The notes under the pieces: model-generated
What the model saw: only the letters and a program-made list of their open reading frames with translations
Databases searched by the model: none
Told to the model about the DNA's origin: nothing
Translations under genes and position numbers: made by a program
In this document: positions 47,395-57,843 of the stretch, piece after piece
How positions within the stretch are numbered: the first letter of the stretch is position 1
How the letters are laid out: each line of letters starts with the position of its first letter
Assembly: GCF_000208745.1 (NCBI RefSeq)
Contig: NC_030851.1
Coordinates: 25,104,376 to 25,168,375, forward strand
Direction: 5' to 3'
Length of the DNA stretch: 64,000 nucleotides
Source of the DNA: Theobroma cacao
Taxonomy: Eukaryota > Streptophyta > Magnoliopsida > Malvales > Malvaceae

Positions 47395-47865
47395 CACACT
47401 CACAAGAAGTCAGTGTGTGACACCATAAACATGATACCCCTCAGCGTGTCCCAACATACATCTGCTTGCACTCAGTGTGTCACCCCAAAAATTTACAATA
47501 AGTCAGCGTGTGACGTCGTAAATCCACTAACACTAGGCGTGTCAGTCGATAAATCTGCTTCCACTCAGCGTGTCAGAACAATTGGGCCTATGGCGTGTCA
47601 CACCATAAATCTCCAGATACTCAGCGTGTGACGCCATTAATCTACTTTCAATCGGCGCGTCATAAGAATTGGGCCGTCGCGTGTGACCTCACGATACTGC
47701 ATCAAGTCTGCTTTGTAACACCATAAATCTGCTTGCACTCATCGAGTCACGACTGTGACACAGCAGGGTTAAGAATTTATGACACGCCACGGTTAGAATA
47801 TGTGAGAAGACTATGACACGCTATTGCTTCAACAGTTGACATGCCATGGTAACCGTTTCGAATTC
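47395..47865 (+). repeat. MULE minisatellite block 4 (downstream of the Ulp1 gene)
   Basis: About 14 more diverged units with the core CAGCGTGTGACACCATAAAT and the variant CTCAGCGTGTCA; the last units, after 47760, are inverted (TGACACGCC). Confidence 0.85.
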
Positions 47866-48344
47866 CACTGAAGTTTAAAAAAAAACCGTTTCAACTTCAA
47901 CTGAATTAATTCCTAAACCCTAAATGACTAAATGGGAATATGCTAAGGCCAATTTTCATTTTAAACACTTATTATATATTGTAAAAACCATAAACAGAGG
48001 CGTCAGGATAACTTTAGGCGAATCCGATTCTAACGGCGACATATATAATCCCCATTTATTAGAATTGGTAACTTGTAATTATCCCCCGGTCACTCCGATG
48101 GTCTTTGCACTCAACCCAGGTTGGCATTAATTAATTTCCAAGTTCGTCGTCTTTCTCTTCCAGGCACACTGGCTGTACCAACCCAACATTACATTGATTA
48201 ACATTGAATATATAGATTTTTCCATCCATCTAATTGCTTCCAGCATGAAATTGTTCTGTATCCATCCTCCCTTATTTTTCCAGTTGTTTCGAGGCCAAAA
48301 TTCTATCCTGCCATTATAAAATAGTATGTTTAAATTTACACACC
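47866..48344. other. spacer between minisatellite blocks 4 and 5
   Basis: No gene. Its start (about 47870-47965) resembles 42230-42300 upstream of the Ulp1 gene: both carry CAACTTCAACTGAATTAATT-like text and then GCCAATTTTCATTTTAAACA. So the Ulp1 promoter region has been duplicated here. Confidence 0.5.
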
Positions 48345-48690
48345 AAAACTTGTTATGCATGGCTGGTCAGAACAATTTAATTGTTGCATGGCGCTTCACA
48401 ACGTTTAACTTGTTATGCATGGCATGTCACAACCTTTTACTTGTTATGCATGGCAGGTTAGAACAATTTAATTGATATGCATGGCGTATCATAACGTTTA
48501 ACTTGTTATGCATGGCGTGTCAGCACAATTTACTTGTTATGCATGGCATGTCACAACGTTTTACTTGTTATGCATGGCGTGTCATTTCATTTTTCTTGTT
48601 ATGCACGGCGTGTCACAATATTTTATTTGATATGCACGGCGTGTCACAACATTTTACTTGTTATGCATGGCGTGTCTCACATTTATTCCT
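48345..48690 (+). repeat. MULE minisatellite block 5
   Basis: About 11 units of the ~31-bp repeat, close in sequence to block 2. It is the left part of a segment duplicated from 42620-43055. Confidence 0.9.
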
Positions 48691-48805
48691 TATTTATTTC
48701 TTCTGTATACCTTGTTGCACATTATGGCTTAACTCACTGATGCATCTGTGCCATGTTTTGCAGATCCAACACATACAGTATGAGGATCTTGACATTTTGT
48801 CTGCT
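48691..48805 (+). pseudogene. duplicated intron end and exon 2 start of the Ulp1 gene
   Basis: CTTGTTGCACATTATGGCTT, the 3' splice site TTTTGCAG at 48763 and the exon text ATCCAACACATACAGTATGA parallel 42963-43055. The match ends near 48800, where the inverted repeat begins. Confidence 0.85.
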
Positions 48806-49045
48806 CGGTCATTCTATGAGGCACTTTTAGTTACGGACTTTGTTACCAAACATTTCAGGCAGATAAGTAAATACATGGCTCCTGTCTGATGGAGATTGTA
48901 ATTGAAAACATTTTTACAAACAATGTAAGATTGTACTTTAACACGATCTTAATCAGACAGAGGCCTTGACAGGCTTATCTGCCTGAAATGTTTGGCAACA
49001 AAGTCCGTAACTAAAAGTGCCTCATAGAATGATCGAGCAGACAAA
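48796..49045. repeat. 72-bp inverted repeat, 97% identical arms, 106-bp loop
   Basis: Left arm 48796-48867 (TTTGTCTGCTCGGTCATTCT ... CAGGCAGATAAG) and right arm 48974-49045 are reverse complements with two mismatches in 72. The left arm follows directly on the copied Ulp1 exon start; the right arm lies at the 3' end of the transposase gene. Transcribed from either side it would form a long hairpin. Confidence 0.95.
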
Positions 49046-49114
49046 TTTGTAAAGCAAAACGAATTCAACTACAATTTTCAGACACATTTAGTTAGGCGGT
49101 CAGGTTGTCTTCAT

Positions 49115-52100
49115 TCACAACACACCATACATTTTCAGACATTGTCCATATTGGACAGTTATTGCGTGTGTGAACGATTTGTCTGCAACTTGAACATGCT
49201 TTGGGTCGGTGCAGTCCTGGAGTCGTCGATTACCTTGGAGATGGTGCCGGATTTGTGGATGGAACTGCAAATAGGGATGGGCAATTCTATCTGTTATGCC
49301 CGTACCTCTTGCATTATGAACATCTCCGTGCTCAACTGCCTTCACCAGCTGATGGAATCCTTCTCCTCCTAGGTCTTCCTGCTTGGCCTTTCCAAGGTGG
49401 GGTAAGACGACAATTTGTTTCACATGAGGGGGGATGTCCCACTCACTAGGATGCCCTACCAACCTAATGGATCCTGAATAACCCTCCATGAAGATAGTTG
49501 TCTTGTAGTAGTCAGCGCAGAATTCAATGGCTTCACGATTGCATTTACTAAAAAACACTAAAAACTCAATCTTCAAGCACAATGTAAATGCTATGTCAAT
49601 TATGGTTCAAATAAGAAATAAATATATTCTGACCTTATTGTTGCAATGGCATGGCTGCATGGTAGTAAATCTGTTTAGAACTCGCAACATGAACACATCT
49701 TCCTAAATAGGTTTACAAGTCCATCCATCTTCCCGTCTTTAACTTCGAACTCCACTCGATTGATAGGCTTAACTAGAAAGCGATGTGCATCATTGAACCT
49801 TTTACTCAACCGCCTGGCAACCTAAGGGTTGAGGGGCATGGTCACCTTGACGGCCTCTTCGTACCGTTCATGGAACCAACGTTGGAACATGTCTTTGATG
49901 AACTCGATCAAAACAATGATCGGCATTTGTCTTGCATGCTTCAAGCATGAGTTAACACATTCCGCAATGTTGGATGTCATCATTTGGTATCGCTTTGCCG
50001 GTGAACATGCACGTGCCCATTTCTCAAGTCCTATTCTCATAAGGTCCGCGTGGGCTCCCAAGTGAATCTGCTATATCTGGTTCATATGTCTGTTGAAATC
50101 GGCCACCTTATAGCAATCTCAAGCAAGGGTGAAAAACATACAAACATCTTCACGCTTGAACTTGTTTTTAAAGTTTTTTTTCAAGTGGTAACTGCAAAAA
50201 CCATGGTGCACTTCTGGGTACGCATTTTGGATTGCTTTCTTAATACTGAGATGCTGATCAGAAATGAACATAGTGTTTTCAGGACAACCAACCGCATCAC
50301 GCAGCTTGCTAAGAAACCACGTCCACGAGTCTTCGTCCTCAACATAGTCGATGCCAAACGTAACTGGATATACGCACTCGTTCGCATCTTTGCATACAGC
50401 GACAAACAGAACACCCTTGAACTTGTCTTTCAGATGTGTCGCATCAATTGTAACCGTAGGACGCATTACATCCCTAAATCCCTGAATACAATCCCCGTAT
50501 GACCAGAAATAATATTTGAATCTTCCTCATCAGTAGCCACTGCAGTCACTGTGCCAGGATTTTCTTGTTCCAACATATAAAAATATGATGGTAGTAGTTG
50601 AAATGACTCCTCCGGTGGACCGAAAACAAGCCTCTCCGCATACTCCTTCATTTGCCAAGCCTTACCATACAAGCATTCCAATCCCCACTAAACCCTCATC
50701 TCACAAATTATGTCTTTAGGTTTCAATGCTGCTCTATTAGCCCGAATCTTGTGTGACATAAGTTCACCAATCATCTTCGCACTCGTAGTTGGAAACAGCC
50801 CTTGTAAACCATCAACGGTACAGGTGTGTACTTTGTGGAATGTCTGAACTTTCGAATATTCTCCTATATCCAGTAACTTCGTTGCACGAACACCGAACTT
50901 GCATGCCTTGTCCTTGTAACCAACCTCATAATGAGCTTTACATGACCTTTTTACTCTTATCGCAAACTTCTCTTTTATATCCAACATGTTCAAAGCTCGT
51001 TTCAACTCGGCCTTCAACGAAAACATTCTTCCTTTGTATAAGCGATCTTCGGCACATGTTGACTTCTCATTAGTAATTGTTTGGAAGGAGAACCTTTCTA
51101 CACCTGCAATTATCCACGTACTAGATATCCTTGTATTTTCCCTTTCCTGATCACTGTCATCGAGCAATGTATCAAGGGAACGAATCCCGTTCTCACCAGT
51201 GATGGGGTTATTATATATGGGGTCATCACACTAAATATCTCCTACATCAACACCTCAAACAGGTTTCATTTCACCTTCAACATTATTGCAAATTGGAATG
51301 TCACTGTCATAAAGGCAGTCATCGTCTGAACTAACATCTTGCGATTGTTCAAGCCCATCATTTGAAGTGTGATCAAATCTATCTTCACCGGCAGCGAACA
51401 AATCCTCATTTCCCTCATCAAAGGCAGTATTATACTCCAACGTTCCAGTGTCACCCTCCAACCTCACATTGTTGTCCTTAACTGTCGTATTCTCATTTGA
51501 CAATGGCATTACACACTCTACAGTTTCACTCGATCATTGCATTTGTTCAAGAGAAGCAAGAAATTGGTTTGATGCATATCCTGATCGAAATTGTGCAACC
51601 AACTGTTTTGTGAATGTCGTCTATCTACTAGGCTGCACAAACTCTTGTGTATACCTCAATTCCCATTGTTGTGGGTTACGGACCGAATGCTATGGTATAT
51701 GTGAAGCATTGTAAATCTTATTTTGATTGAGCTGATTACCATGTTGTCCAACTTCTCCATGTGACATAACATTTGTTTGGCGCCCCTTAATGCTGACATA
51801 CACAGCCGAAACATTCCTCTGTTCTAGCAAAATTAATGCAACATCCTCATCGTCCTTGATAATTGGCCGTGATAGCTCTCAAGGTGTACTGATCAATACA
51901 TGTAACTCAATCTCGTCAATTTCTGAGTTTACCCCAACAACATCTTCAACCAGCTTCATCAAGCCCACAAACGACAAATCACTCCTAACCCCCCGCATTC
52001 GTGACTCACCACCCTTGTAAATGCCATCCACCCACTGACCACCGTGTCTTATCACAAGTCGCACAATTGGAACCCCACTGAAATTTTTTAAAAAAAAATA

Positions 52101-52651
52101 TTGTTAATCATTTTACACAATTCATGCAGTGATCAAAAATTTGTCAGCCGTGTTGTTACATGCCATGCATATAACATAAAATGTTGTAACACACCATGCA
52201 TATCAAGTCAAATGTCGTGACACGCCATACATCAATATCGTTACACGCCATGCATCACTGTGGTGACACGCCATGCATCACTGTCGTGACATGTCAATCA
52301 CTGTAATTACTGACTGGTTACACCAACATCCATGACAAGCTAAAAACCCAAAAAATCAGTTAACCCACGACACGCCAGGAACAACCATGACATGCCAAAA
52401 ACCCATAAATTCAGTTAACCCACCACAACCTAGGAATAGCCGTGACACGCTAACAACCAAAATAACTAGTTAACCCACAACATGCCAGTAACGTCGTGAC
52501 ACGCTAAAATAACTCTTAACTCATGTTATAGATGCATGGCGTGTGACAACTCTGGGCAATGTTTCTAATCCATCTTATCATTTACACCAAATGTTTCAAA
52601 AATTTAAGTGTGTTGCAGAAATAAACTCAATAACAGGTACCTTGATGTCAT
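49115..52651 (-). pseudogene. MuDR-type (MULE) transposase gene
   Basis: Exon 1 is 11 nt (52651-52641, ATGACATCAAG); the intron 52640-52078 is full of minisatellite; exon 2 starts at 52077 and continues the frame as MTS-SGVPIVRLVIRHGGQW. Next come an acidic region (51255-51509), the MuDR DNA-binding domain (50688-51167: CKAHYEVGYKDKACKFGVRA), and the transposase core (50119-50466) with the first Asp in TIDATHLKDKF and the second in FISDQHLSIKKA. Then a conserved block at 49822-50061 (NIAECVNSCLKHARQMPI), a SWIM zinc finger near 49640-49730 (LPCSHAIA), and a CCHC knuckle at about 49270-49330 (CKRYGHNR). Several stops interrupt it. Confidence 0.88.
52140..52560 (-). repeat. MULE minisatellite block 6 (intron 1 of the transposase gene)
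   Basis: About 13 units of the repeat in minus orientation (TGACACGCCATGCAT on plus), that is, sense with respect to the transposase gene. Same placement, within the first intron after a tiny first exon, as block 2 in the Ulp1 gene. Confidence 0.9.
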
Positions 52652-53048
52652 CTCTGCTATAGGGTGTGTTAATCTACAACAATGTGGCTAGATGCTGAGA
52701 GATAGACCACAGCCTGAAGACGATGGTGCTCAACAGAGAGTTGACAGAGCTCATACAGTTCAGAGATTTGAGAAACCTGAAAATGATGGTGCTCAACAGA
52801 GACTTGCCAGAGTTGAGACAGAGAAAGATGATCGAGCCCAAACAACTGCACGTATTTATTTTTAATGTTTTTCATTTTCTCTCTAACGGGAGGCAGATAG
52901 CTAAAACAGTTGAGCATTTATTTGAAACGATGTTTTTAAGGGCATTTTGGTCTACTCATGTTTATTTTTGGATAGAAACAGATAACTTTATATAGGTGGT
53001 TATTTCTGAAATCACCTTATCACGAGGTCCTTTTCTCACAATTTCCTC
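52652..53048 (-). promoter_or_regulatory. right end of the MULE and transposase promoter region
   Basis: Non-coding. Contains a direct repeat of GATGGTGCTCAACAGAGA (52720-52737 and 52784-52801) and, towards the end, the block TTAAGGGCATTTTGGTC, inverted relative to the left end. No clear TATA box. Confidence 0.5.
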
Positions 53049-53528
53049 CTTAATCAATATAACCCAAGCTTGATCAGTCCCCTTAAAGTGTCTCGCACAC
53101 TTTAAGTAATCAAGAAGAGTAGAAATAAAAAAGTACCTATGATCACTAACTTGATCTGAATCGTACAAAGTGAAATGCTCAATTCTTTTACAAGGATTAG
53201 AATGAAGTGCAAAAAGTATGCAGAGAATTTCTTGCTATTTTTGAGCTCTTTTTGATTTTTTAAAGCCTTGATCTGCTTCTTAGGCCTTTGGAGTGCCTTA
53301 TATACTTGAAAAATCAACTTTGATGGATGTTTGACAGTTTCTGGCCGTTGGAAAATAGTTTGGAGTAGTTTTAGCCATTAATCTATCTTCTAGTATTCAA
53401 ATTCAAATCTTCAGATAGAATGCTTTTAGTCGACTAACTATGCTTCTTAGTCGATTAAGTCATCTCTGTCTCTGAACCCAGTTTTAGCAATAAGCTCTTA
53501 GTCGACTAACAATACTTTTGGTCGATTA
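53049..53528 (-). repeat. SIRE 5' LTR, part 2, starting with the right copy of the 9-bp duplication
   Basis: CTTAATCAA at 53049-53057 is the right MULE target duplication. The rest aligns to 29215-29690 of the 3' LTR and stops at GATTA (53524-53528), the left duplication of solo LTR C. Confidence 0.9.
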
Positions 53529-55701
53529 TGTGAGACCTCAATCCTTATAGGCTTATAACTATGCATAGACGCAATAACACGAGCTAGGGGTAGTTTCATC
53601 ATTTTCTCCAAAAAGTTCCCAAAAGAAGGTTTTATGGTATTTTAAGGTCTAAATAGGCATAATAAGATATTTTGGGTGCCAAGGAGACAAGAGGAGGCAA
53701 GAGAAAATTTTTGAAATAAAATAATATTAAAATATTAATATTTTATTCAGTGCCAAAATTTTAAGTTTTCATAAACCCAAGTAGTTTAGATCATTGTGGA
53801 CCTTGTCCCAGTGTCAAAAGAATAAAAAGATTGCACAAAAGATGGGAGAAAAACAAGTTAACTTGCTAAAGGGTTTTTTTATAATTTCTAAGAGAATTGG
53901 ATAAGCTTGGACCATAAGCTTCTTGCTTCCAACAGCTTTTCACATCTTTTCCAGCAGCTTTTCTTTTTTTTCTTCTTCTTCTTTTCATGTTGCTTCCATC
54001 CTCCATGGAAGCTTGATATCAAGCTTTATAACCTCTCCCAAAATAGCTTAAGTTTTCATGTTTCGATGCACCCTTTTATGGAAACTATGTGCTCTTCCAT
54101 TCTCTCACATCCAAACCCTTGAAAAAAATCTTGTTTCCATGCTTTCTCTCACTTGCTAGGTGTTTAGAGAGAGAAAGAAAGAAAAAAAAAATCCTATAAT
54201 AGCTTGGGAATTGTTGGAAAGAATTTCAAAGTGTCAAAACCATCAAGGTTTCAACGAAGCCCCATTACCCCAATTGGACCATTAGGGAAGTTAGGATCGA
54301 CTAAAGGCTCAAATAATATAGGTGAGTGAACTTGCATTTCAAAAATCATTTTGGAAGACATAATTGTATTGGTATGAAACACTAAATGATTTATTCCAAC
54401 TTGTCTTTAAAAACATGTGCCTTCGGAACAAGCCTTTGACAAAATATTTTGATGTTGTGAAAATGTGAAATGTGTAAAAGAATGGACCTATGTGCTCCTA
54501 TACTGTGTTGATATATGTATATATGTGTGTGTATGAATAATCTTATGTGATGATGATGATCCAACTATGTGCGAGTAAGGAGTGCGCATAGGCCGATGAT
54601 GATGATGATGCGACTATGATGATGAATAAAGTGGGATGGTGTATTTGTTGATATATGTTTATACATGTATATGTGATAGCAAGTTTATGATTATAATATG
54701 TGATTGTTTTGAATGTCGATAACTTGATTATTGCCGATGTATTCACTTTGATGTGCAATATGGTAGGGATGGATTTTGTGGCATGTGAAAACCCCTTATT
54801 TGTCATTTGCCATGAATCTCGCTGCAGCGAAAATAAATCTGGCCGTAGCGAGAAACTCTCAGGTTTTGGTGCAATACTTTCACTTTGATGAAGATTTTGA
54901 CCATATTCCCTTCCGAACTGGGAAAAATGGTAAACATCAAAGTTGTAGCCCTTCCTCTTAGCTTTCTAATCACCTAACAAGCATGTCAATTGAACCCATG
55001 TAGTGGAAGATATGCTTGAAAAACAGAACCATATGCAAACCAAGAATGCCTTTTTCTGCAGTGAGAAACGTGTTGTCACGTTGCTACCTTGCTCGAGTTC
55101 TGATATAATTTCCTCCACTCTCTTATCTTTATGATTGAGCATGGGTCTTTGCAATACTAAGAGTCCATTGATCGATGTCCAAAACAAGGGGGTTTGGCAA
55201 AGAAATTATACCAAATTGCATTGTTTTCAAAACAAGTCCATCACGATTTCCAAATTCTTCCATATCAATTGCTTGTTCCCTTCCTTGTTCAGTCACTGGG
55301 TTTATACTCACCGTTTTCAACTTCATATTTTCAAATCACGAGATAATTGGTAGCTAGGTAGAGGTGTCTTCGTACATTCGACCTTTGGTAGGTGTCTCGG
55401 CATTCAGTAGCTGTATATTCGTTCGAGTCTCTCCGCTGGAAGTCAAATACTCTTTTTGTTATGTATAGGTAAACCCAATGTAAATTATTAAGCTATATGT
55501 TCAGACAATGTATGTATATTTCAATGAGTAAGCCACTAGGAGATGGCAATGTCTATCACTATTTTGATTCAAAGTTATGAAATGTGACTTAGCAATATTG
55601 ATGGAAAAATGAGCAGGATAATAGATAGGCTTGCTTGGGCTTAATGGACTATGTTCATTGGGCCCTTGCGCCGGTCATGGCCCAGAATTTGGGTCGTGAC
55701 A
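53529..55701 (+). mobile_element. solo LTR, copy C of the palindrome-bearing LTR family
   Basis: 2173 bp, TGTGAGACC ... GGGTCGTGACA, flanked by the perfect five-base duplication GATTA (53524-53528 and 55702-55706). It has one minisatellite unit (54550-54600), three CTCGCTGCAGCGAG-type sites (54818, 54836, 55058) and the cross-family LTR box (54895-55015). No coding region; an intact TG..CA end pair and clean duplication show it inserted as an LTR element that later lost its body. Confidence 0.9.
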
Positions 55702-56030
55702 GATTAAGTCATCTATGTCTTTAAACTCAGTTTCTAGCAGTAAGCTCTTAGTCGACTAACAATGCTTCTTAGTCAATTAAGTTGCCTTTGTTTTTAAACC
55801 GACCATCTTCATTCTTGAGTTTTATTTGACTAACTCCCTTCTTTATCCAACTAAGAGGCTTCTGTTTTGGAGCTCAATTTTAGCTCCTCATTCTTATGAG
55901 ATTTGATATTTGCTTTTTAGTTATTAATTTATTATTGTCATATATTTTTCATCCTACACACTCAAGTAGCATAGTTAGACATAAATGAGTGGGAATGTTT
56001 TATTATTATCAAAAACTAATGGAGCCAACA
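55702..56030 (-). repeat. SIRE 5' LTR, part 3
   Basis: Resumes with GATTAAGTC and runs to GGAGCCAACA. Holds the end of the second and the whole third 73-bp unit. The next bases GCAAA are the right flank of the whole SIRE insertion. Confidence 0.9.
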
Positions 56031-56591
56031 GCAAATGCCAAATTAGCCAAAGAATCTACTTTCTTATTTTCATTTCTAGGCACATGTTCTATGCTAGCAT
56101 TGTCAAACCATTTCAAAAGCTTCTTAACATAATTGGCATATAGCAAGAGCACAGGCTTTTCAACTTCATAAAGTGAAAGGATTTGGTTTACAACTAGCTT
56201 AAAATCTCCAAAAACTTTAAGTTGGGTGATTTGCATGTCCACCGCCATCTCTAATCCTATGATCAAGGCTTAGTATTCTGCCACATTATTTGAGTAATTT
56301 TCAATGAGAGTGAATGAGTAAGGCAACACCTCTCCTTTTGGGATGATAAAGATGACTCCTGCACCTGTCCCATCTTATCGAGCTGCTCCATTAAAGTATA
56401 ACTTCCAAAGCTTAGGAATTTCTAGGAAAAAAGCATCTTCTTCAGGGAATCTTCAGAGAATTCCGAATCATCTAGAATTAGATGATCTGCAAGAAAATCT
56501 ACAAGTGCTTGTCCTTTTATGATCTTTTGAGGGATATATATGTGATGTCAAACTCTTGTAACAAAAGAGTCCATTTTACTAATCTCCCACT
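56031..56591 (-). pseudogene. Tat second (archaeal-type) RNase H and linker
   Basis: 56009-56266 minus encodes LEMAVDMQITQLKVFGDFKL, then YANYVKKLLKWFDNASIEHV and DSLANLAF, the second RNase H typical of the Tat lineage. The upstream linker (56270-56590) contains the first acidic site region with stops. The domain is cut by the SIRE insertion at 56030. Confidence 0.85.
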
Positions 56592-57843
56592 AAGCATTGA
56601 TTTTGACATGGGATATTTGAGAAGATCTGCTTGTGAAATTAAGTGAATAGAATAAGCTGAAAATAATATCTTAATTTCTTAATTGCAAAGATCAATGCCA
56701 AACATGTCTTCTTAATGGGGGAATAATTCAATTCTGCATCATTAAGAGCTCTACTAAGGTAGTAAATAGCACTTTCTGTTCCTTCATCGTTTTGTTGTGC
56801 CAAAAGTGCTTCTATAAAGTACTCTTGTACCGTAATATAAAGGATCAATGGATGTCCAACTGTAAAAGTCTTTAAACTTGGAGGCCCTAGTAAATCAGAC
56901 TTTATGCTTTTAAAGGCATTACTACAAGACTCATCCCAAACGAAAGCTGTATCTTTCTTCATCAAACGGCTAAATGGTTGACATTTTAGATATGAAGTGT
57001 CGAATATAAGCCAATCTTCCTTGCAAACTTTTAAGTTCATGGAGATTACTTGGTTCAGGCATTTTCATGATTGAATTTATGCTTGATTGATAAATTTCAA
57101 TCCCACAATGCCGCACTTTAAATCCCAAAAATTTACCAAAAAATACAGTAAAGGCACATTTGAAAGGATTCATCTTCAATTGATATCAACGCAATCTTTC
57201 GAATACATGGTGAAGATAAGCATTGATTTTGACATGGGATATTTGAGAAGATCTACTTGTGAAATTAAGTGAATAAAATAAGCAAAAAATAATATCTTAA
57301 TTTCTTAATTGCAAAGATCAATGCCAAACATGTCTTTTTAATGGGAGAATAATTTAATTCTGCACCATTAAGAGCTCTACTAAGGTAGTAAATAGCACTT
57401 TCTGTTCCTTCATCGTTTTGTTATGCCAAAAGTGCTTCTATAAAGTACTCTTGTACCGTAATATAAAGGATCAATGGATGTCCAACTGTAGGAGTCTTTA
57501 AACTTGGAGGCCTTAGTAAATCAGACTTTATGCTTTTAAAGGCATTACTACAAGACTCATCCCAAACGAAAGCTGTATCTTTCTTCATTAAACGGCTAAA
57601 TGGTTGACATTTTAGATATGAAATGTCGAATATAAGCCAATCTTCCTTGCAAACTTTTAAGTTCATAGAGATTACTTGGTTCAGGCATCTTCATGATTGA
57701 ATCTTTGCTTGATTGATAAATTTCAATCCCACAATGCCACACTTTAAATCCCAAAAATTTACCAAAAGATACACTAAAGGCACATTTTAAAGGATTCATC
57801 TTCAATTGATATCAATGCAATCTTTCGAATACATGGTGAAGAT
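56592..57843 (-). repeat. exact 626-bp tandem duplication within Tat reverse transcriptase/RNase H
   Basis: Copy 1 56592-57217 and copy 2 57218-57843 begin with AAGCATTGATTTTGACATGG and end ATACATGGTGAAGAT. Each encodes the same segment on minus: KFLGFKV, MKMPEPSNL(H/Y)ELKSLQGR, LAYIRHFISKMSTI, QPFSRLMKKDTAFVWDE and the first RNase H. By eye the copies differ at a few percent of bases. The duplication makes the polyprotein repeat the end of the polymerase. Confidence 0.93.

Larger units (their letters stand above)
41142..53048. mobile_element. Mutator-like element with Ulp1 protease gene and minisatellites (Kaonashi-like MULE)
   Basis: 11,907 bp inserted in the SIRE 5' LTR with a perfect 9-bp duplication. 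It carries a Ulp1-type cysteine protease gene on plus (42410-47147) and a MuDR-type transposase gene on minus (49115-52651), transcribed towards each other. Its ends are only roughly inverted repeats over about 110 bp; the best block is GACAAAAATGCCCTTAA (near 41230) against the complement of TTAAGGGCATTTTGGTC (52937-52953). Plant MULEs with ULP-like genes (Kaonashi group) are known from rice, Arabidopsis and melon. Both genes have many stops, so it is inactive. Confidence 0.9.
28801..56030 (-). mobile_element. SIRE-like Ty1/copia retrotransposon with three nested insertions
   Basis: Minus-strand element bounded by LTRs beginning TGTTGGTCCC and ending GAGCCAACA. Order: 5' LTR (40739-41141, 53058-53528, 55707-56030, interrupted twice), primer binding site, gag, protease, integrase, reverse transcriptase, RNase H, an extra downstream ORF, polypurine tract, and 3' LTR. 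Integrase before reverse transcriptase marks Ty1/copia; long LTRs, two zinc knuckles in gag and an extra 3' ORF suggest the SIRE/Maximus lineage. Removing the nested insertions leaves about 10.2 kb, a usual size for it. Gag and pol are broken. Confidence 0.88.

Noticed and set aside
48503..48889. 128-codon open frame with repeated CYAWRV/HGVSQH-like text
   Set aside because: It is the translation of minisatellite block 5 running into the copied Ulp1 exon; similar frames occur in the other blocks (for example 45327-45746) and only reflect repeat length.
50050..50502. 150-codon plus-strand frame opposite the MULE transposase
   Set aside because: Antisense shadow of the transposase core; the minus strand carries the recognisable domain.
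53907..54122. 71-codon open frame in solo LTR C (also 31509-31772 in copy B)
   Set aside because: At homologous positions in both LTRs but with different sequence and length and no domain; poly-pyrimidine translation rich in Ser, Phe and Leu.
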